Assembly: GCA_965203135.1 (NCBI GenBank)
Contig: CBDBBO010000002.1
Coordinates: 682,001 to 746,000 of the forward strand
From: CATOSD01 sp965203135
GTDB lineage: Bacteria; Chloroflexota; Dehalococcoidia; Lucifugimonadales; CATOSD01
Reading direction: 5' to 3'
Length of the DNA stretch: 64,000 bases
Shown here: positions 61,671 through 64,000 of the stretch, piece by piece
Numbering within the stretch: position 1 is the stretch's first letter
Layout: each line of letters begins with the position of its first letter
Notes under the pieces: model-generated
Told to the model about the DNA's origin: nothing
The model's input: the letters and a program-made list of their open reading frames with translations, nothing else
The model's database searches: none
Translations under genes and position numbers: made by a program

Positions 61671-62685
61671 GGCTCACGGCCACGAGCGAGGCGGCCAGCA
61701 TCTCGACGGCCACGCGCTCGTCGAGTTCGCTGCGCTTGATGCTCGCGTCCGTCTCCAGCAGCTCGCGGTGCATCGCCGCGAGTTGCGCGAAGTCCAGCCG
61801 CCGCTCCTGTCCCATCACCCGACGCGCGGCGAACTCCGGTATGCCCAGGGCGCGGCCGATCTCGGATGACCCCAGCCCGCGGGCGCGCATATCCTTGGCC
61901 AGCAGCAGGTGCCGCACCTGCCTCGCCAGCATCGCGATGACGAAGCTGGGCGCCGCGCCCGAGTCCAGCGCCCGCAGAATCTGCCCGATGGCGGCGGACG
62001 CCCGGCCCTCGATCACCGCGTCCACGGTCTGGAAGATGTTCGCGTCCCTGGCGTAGACCACCACCCGCCGCACGTCGTCTCGGCTCACAGTCTCGCGCCA
62101 GCGATAGACGGCCAGCTTGTCCAGTTCGCTCGCGATCACCCGCAGGTTGCCGCCCACCGCGTCCGCAAGCTCGGTCGCCGCGTCCGGCGTGATGGCCATG
62201 CCCTGCGACGACGCGCGATCCAGGATCCACCGGCGCAGCCCGTCTCCCCTCGGCGTGCGAAAGCCGCGCAGGGTGGCGTGCTCGCGCACCTTGGCAAACA
62301 GTGGATTGCGCTCCGTGAGCGGACCGTCGACGAAGACGAGGTCGGTGGTCGGTGGGACGGCGGGAAGCAGGCCATCCAGGCCCTCCCACTCCCCCAGCGA
62401 AGCGCGACCGCCGCGACCGCCCCTGCCGCGCGCGCCGCCGCCCCGCCGCGGCTCGAACCGTCCCAGAAGCCCGTCGACGGACACCAGTCGCTTGTTCGCC
62501 ATGAACGGCACGGCATAGCACGCCTGGGCCAGTTGGTCGAAGCTCGCCTCCGCGCCCAGCAGCGCCGTCACGTTCGACTCGCGCATCTCCTCCGGGGTTA
62601 CCCGCTTCCTCAGCGCGGCCAGTTCCTCGCGCACCGAGAACTCGTCGTCACCGTACAGCACGTAAATCAAGCGCCGGTACTCCAA
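61657..62685 (-). CDS. holA: DNA polymerase III delta subunit
   Basis: 342 residues from TTG 62685 (a TTG at 62670 is an alternative). Clamp-loader subunit that opens the sliding clamp. N-terminal IYVLYGDDEFSVREEL (family start), SLVSVDG-type strand seen as KRLVSVDGLLGR, then LADAVGGNLRVIASELDKLA and FAARRVMGQERRLDFAQL, all characteristic of HolA. A Gly/Arg-rich insertion (about residues 78-95) is unusual. Stop codon lies within a palindromic repeat. Confidence 0.9.
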   Translation of the reverse strand: MEYRRLIYVLYGDDEFSVREELAALRKRVTPEEMRESNVTALLGAEASFDQLAQACYAVPFMANKRLVSVDGLLGRFEPRRGGGARGRGGRGGRASLGEWEGLDGLLPAVPPTTDLVFVDGPLTERNPLFAKVREHATLRGFRTPRGDGLRRWILDRASSQGMAITPDAATELADAVGGNLRVIASELDKLAVYRWRETVSRDDVRRVVVYARDANIFQTVDAVIEGRASAAIGQILRALDSGAAPSFVIAMLARQVRHLLLAKDMRARGLGSSEIGRALGIPEFAARRVMGQERRLDFAQLAAMHRELLETDASIKRSELDERVAVEMLAASLVAVSRGRV

Positions 62686-62705
62686 AAAGCGTAGCGTATG
62701 CTAGA

Positions 62706-63098
62706 ATGGCCCCATACCCACTGGATGAAAGCGAGGCGAAGTTGGGCAGAGCGCTGCTGATGCTGCTGTCGTGGTCCGGCATCCCCCGGCTTCTTGGCCG
62801 GCTGCTGCGGGACAGCCGCGTCCCGCTGCGCGCCAAGCTGCTCGTGGTGGGGACCGCCGTCTACATCCTCTCGCCGTTCGACCTCGTGCCCGACATAATA
62901 CCACTGCACGGGTGGATAGACGACGTGCTGGCGTTGCTGCTGGCCTCGGTGATGTTCCTGGGCATGGTGCCGGGAGAGGTCATGTGGGAACACCTGCGCG
63001 GCCTGAACTCGCCGACCCCGCCGGACCCGCGCGCCGGCAAGCCGGGCCGCGGCGGCGACGTGATCGACGGCGACTTCCGCCGCGTCGACGACAACTAG
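62706..63098 (+). CDS. DUF1232 (YkvA) family small membrane protein
   Basis: 130 residues from ATG 62706, divergent from holA by 20 nt. Core KLLVVGTAVYILSPFDLVPD followed by IIPLHGWIDDVLALLLA is the DUF1232 signature (one or two hydrophobic segments). Function unknown. Hydrophilic tail DPRAGKPGRGGDVIDGDFR. Confidence 0.88.
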   Translation: MAPYPLDESEAKLGRALLMLLSWSGIPRLLGRLLRDSRVPLRAKLLVVGTAVYILSPFDLVPDIIPLHGWIDDVLALLLASVMFLGMVPGEVMWEHLRGLNSPTPPDPRAGKPGRGGDVIDGDFRRVDDN

Positions 63099-63125
63099 GC
63101 CCGCGGCGGAGATTCCGGGTTCCCC

Positions 63126-64000
63126 ATGCAAGTCGGCATCGTGGGCCTGCCAGCAAGCGGCAAGACTACCCTGTTCTCGGCCCTCGTTGGCAGCGTCCCC
63201 CAGACCGACGGGAGAGCCAGGCCGAGCATAGGCGTGGTGAAGGTGCCCGATCCCCGGCTGGACGCGCTGGCGGAACTGTTCGGCTCGCGGCGCGTGGTCC
63301 AGTCCGAGCTCACGTTCGTGGACCTGCCGCCCGCCCCCGAAGGCTTCGGCGAAACGCGCGGAATCGGCGGCCAGTTCCTCAACGACCTGCAGGCCGTCGA
63401 CGCGCTGCTGCTGGTCGCCCGCGCTTTCGACGATCCTTCCGTGCCGCACCCCACGGGCAGCGTAGACCCAGTACGCGACGCCGAGACGATGCTGTACGAG
63501 CTTGTGTTCTCCGACCTGGAGATAGTCGACCGCCGCATCGAGCGCCTGAAAGCGGGACTCAAGGGCGCGAGGGCGGCCGAGCGTGCGGAGATAAACGGCG
63601 GGCTGGAGCTTATGGCGCGTCTGAAGGCGGGACTGGAGTCCGGCGCGGCCGTGGGCAGCCAGCGATTGTCTGAGTCAGATGCCCCGGCCATCGCGGGCTA
63701 CCGATTCCTCACCGCCAAGCCCTGCATCGTTGCCGCCAACGCTTCTGAGGACGCGACTCCGGACGACCTGGCGGCGCTGGAAAGCAGCCTGCGCGGCGGC
63801 CTAGAGTGGCCGAACCTGCTCGCCGCCACGCTCCGGGGCAAGCTCGAAATGGAGCTTGCGCAGATGGAGCCCGAGGACGAGTCCGAGTTCCGCGAGATGA
63901 TGGACGCCCCGGAGCCGGCGCTCCAGACCATCATCGGCCTGGTCTATGAGGCGCTGGACCTGGTCACCTTCTTCACAGGCAACCAGCGGGAGTTGCGGGC
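63126..64000 (+). CDS. ychF: YchF-type ribosome-binding ATPase (partial at window end)
   Basis: From ATG 63126 the frame is open to the window edge (291 codons). P-loop GLPASGKTTLF, switch region FVDLPPAPEGFGETRGIG, and in place of the GTPase NKxD motif the sequence IVAANASED, i.e. NxxE, which marks the ATP-preferring YchF/OLA1 group. The last residues LDLVTFFTGNQRELR begin the TGS domain. 27 nt after DUF1232. Conserved translation-linked ATPase. Confidence 0.9.
   Translation, partial: MQVGIVGLPASGKTTLFSALVGSVPQTDGRARPSIGVVKVPDPRLDALAELFGSRRVVQSELTFVDLPPAPEGFGETRGIGGQFLNDLQAVDALLLVARAFDDPSVPHPTGSVDPVRDAETMLYELVFSDLEIVDRRIERLKAGLKGARAAERAEINGGLELMARLKAGLESGAAVGSQRLSESDAPAIAGYRFLTAKPCIVAANASEDATPDDLAALESSLRGGLEWPNLLAATLRGKLEMELAQMEPEDESEFREMMDAPEPALQTIIGLVYEALDLVTFFTGNQRELR

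Overview
The window is GC-rich, gene-dense bacterial DNA with 5'-leaders and ribosome-binding sites of bacterial type, many TTG/GTG starts and coupled start/stop overlaps. No rRNA or marker protein fixes the taxonomy. The mix points by inference to a Chloroflexota (Dehalococcoidia / SAR202-like) genome: several isocitrate-lyase/PEP-mutase paralogues, family III CoA-transferases, a luciferase-like monooxygenase, adjacent transaldolase and phosphoglucose isomerase, PHA-system protein and Asp-box giants.

Layout. 1-6.5 kb (+): a catabolic cassette of three isocitrate-lyase/PEP-mutase family proteins, a two-subunit aconitase-type hydro-lyase and an MmgE/PrpD protein. 6.7-12.6 kb (-): two CoA-transferases and a 1057-aa Asp-box (BNR) protein. 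12.6-19 kb: an island of four insertion sequences, with a truncated lipoprotein and a DUF2283 gene split in two by an IS5-type element. 19-25.5 kb (-): central carbon operon with malate dehydrogenase, PHA-system protein, isocitrate dehydrogenase, a biotin-carrying 5S-type carboxyltransferase, a small subunit and a (frameshifted) MmdA-type carboxyltransferase. 25.6-33.6 kb (-): orphan membrane protein, Trm112, Uma2, methyltransferase, CopD-like and TlpA-like proteins, SbcD nuclease and glycyl-tRNA synthetase. 33.7-38 kb (-): a four-gene histidine-kinase/response-regulator cluster. 38.6-43.3 kb (+): amidohydrolase, a fourth PEP-mutase paralogue and a tandem CoA-transferase. 43.3-51.2 kb: SRPBCC, LLM oxidoreductase, Fe-type ABC transporter, transaldolase, phosphoglucose isomerase, OsmC. 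51.5-55.6 kb: two near-identical insertion sequences in inverted orientation around tRNA-Trp, a MITE and a truncated lipoprotein. 56-64 kb: PHP protein, OppD-type ATPase, second MITE, a large secreted fibronectin-III protein whose signal peptide contains a 15-C tract, HolA, DUF1232 and YchF (cut by the window end).

How it may work together (inference): hydro-lyases plus C-C lyases of the first cassette resemble the dimethylmaleate hydratase / dimethylmalate lyase logic that yields pyruvate and propionate; CoA-transferases could activate the acid, and the MmdA + 5S/biotin pair next to malate dehydrogenase could carboxylate propionyl-CoA at the expense of oxaloacetate.

Most unusual signals: (i) five intergenic sigma-70-like promoters with the same -10 region and spacer end (CGTGC then TATTCT/TATCTT, always 17-nt spacer), each aimed at a gene; (ii) a conserved leader after three of them with a long-range stem; (iii) insertion of both inverted IS copies exactly one base upstream of the -35 box of two such promoters; (iv) repeated +1 homopolymer insertions breaking genes; (v) the poly-C tract in a surface-protein signal peptide.
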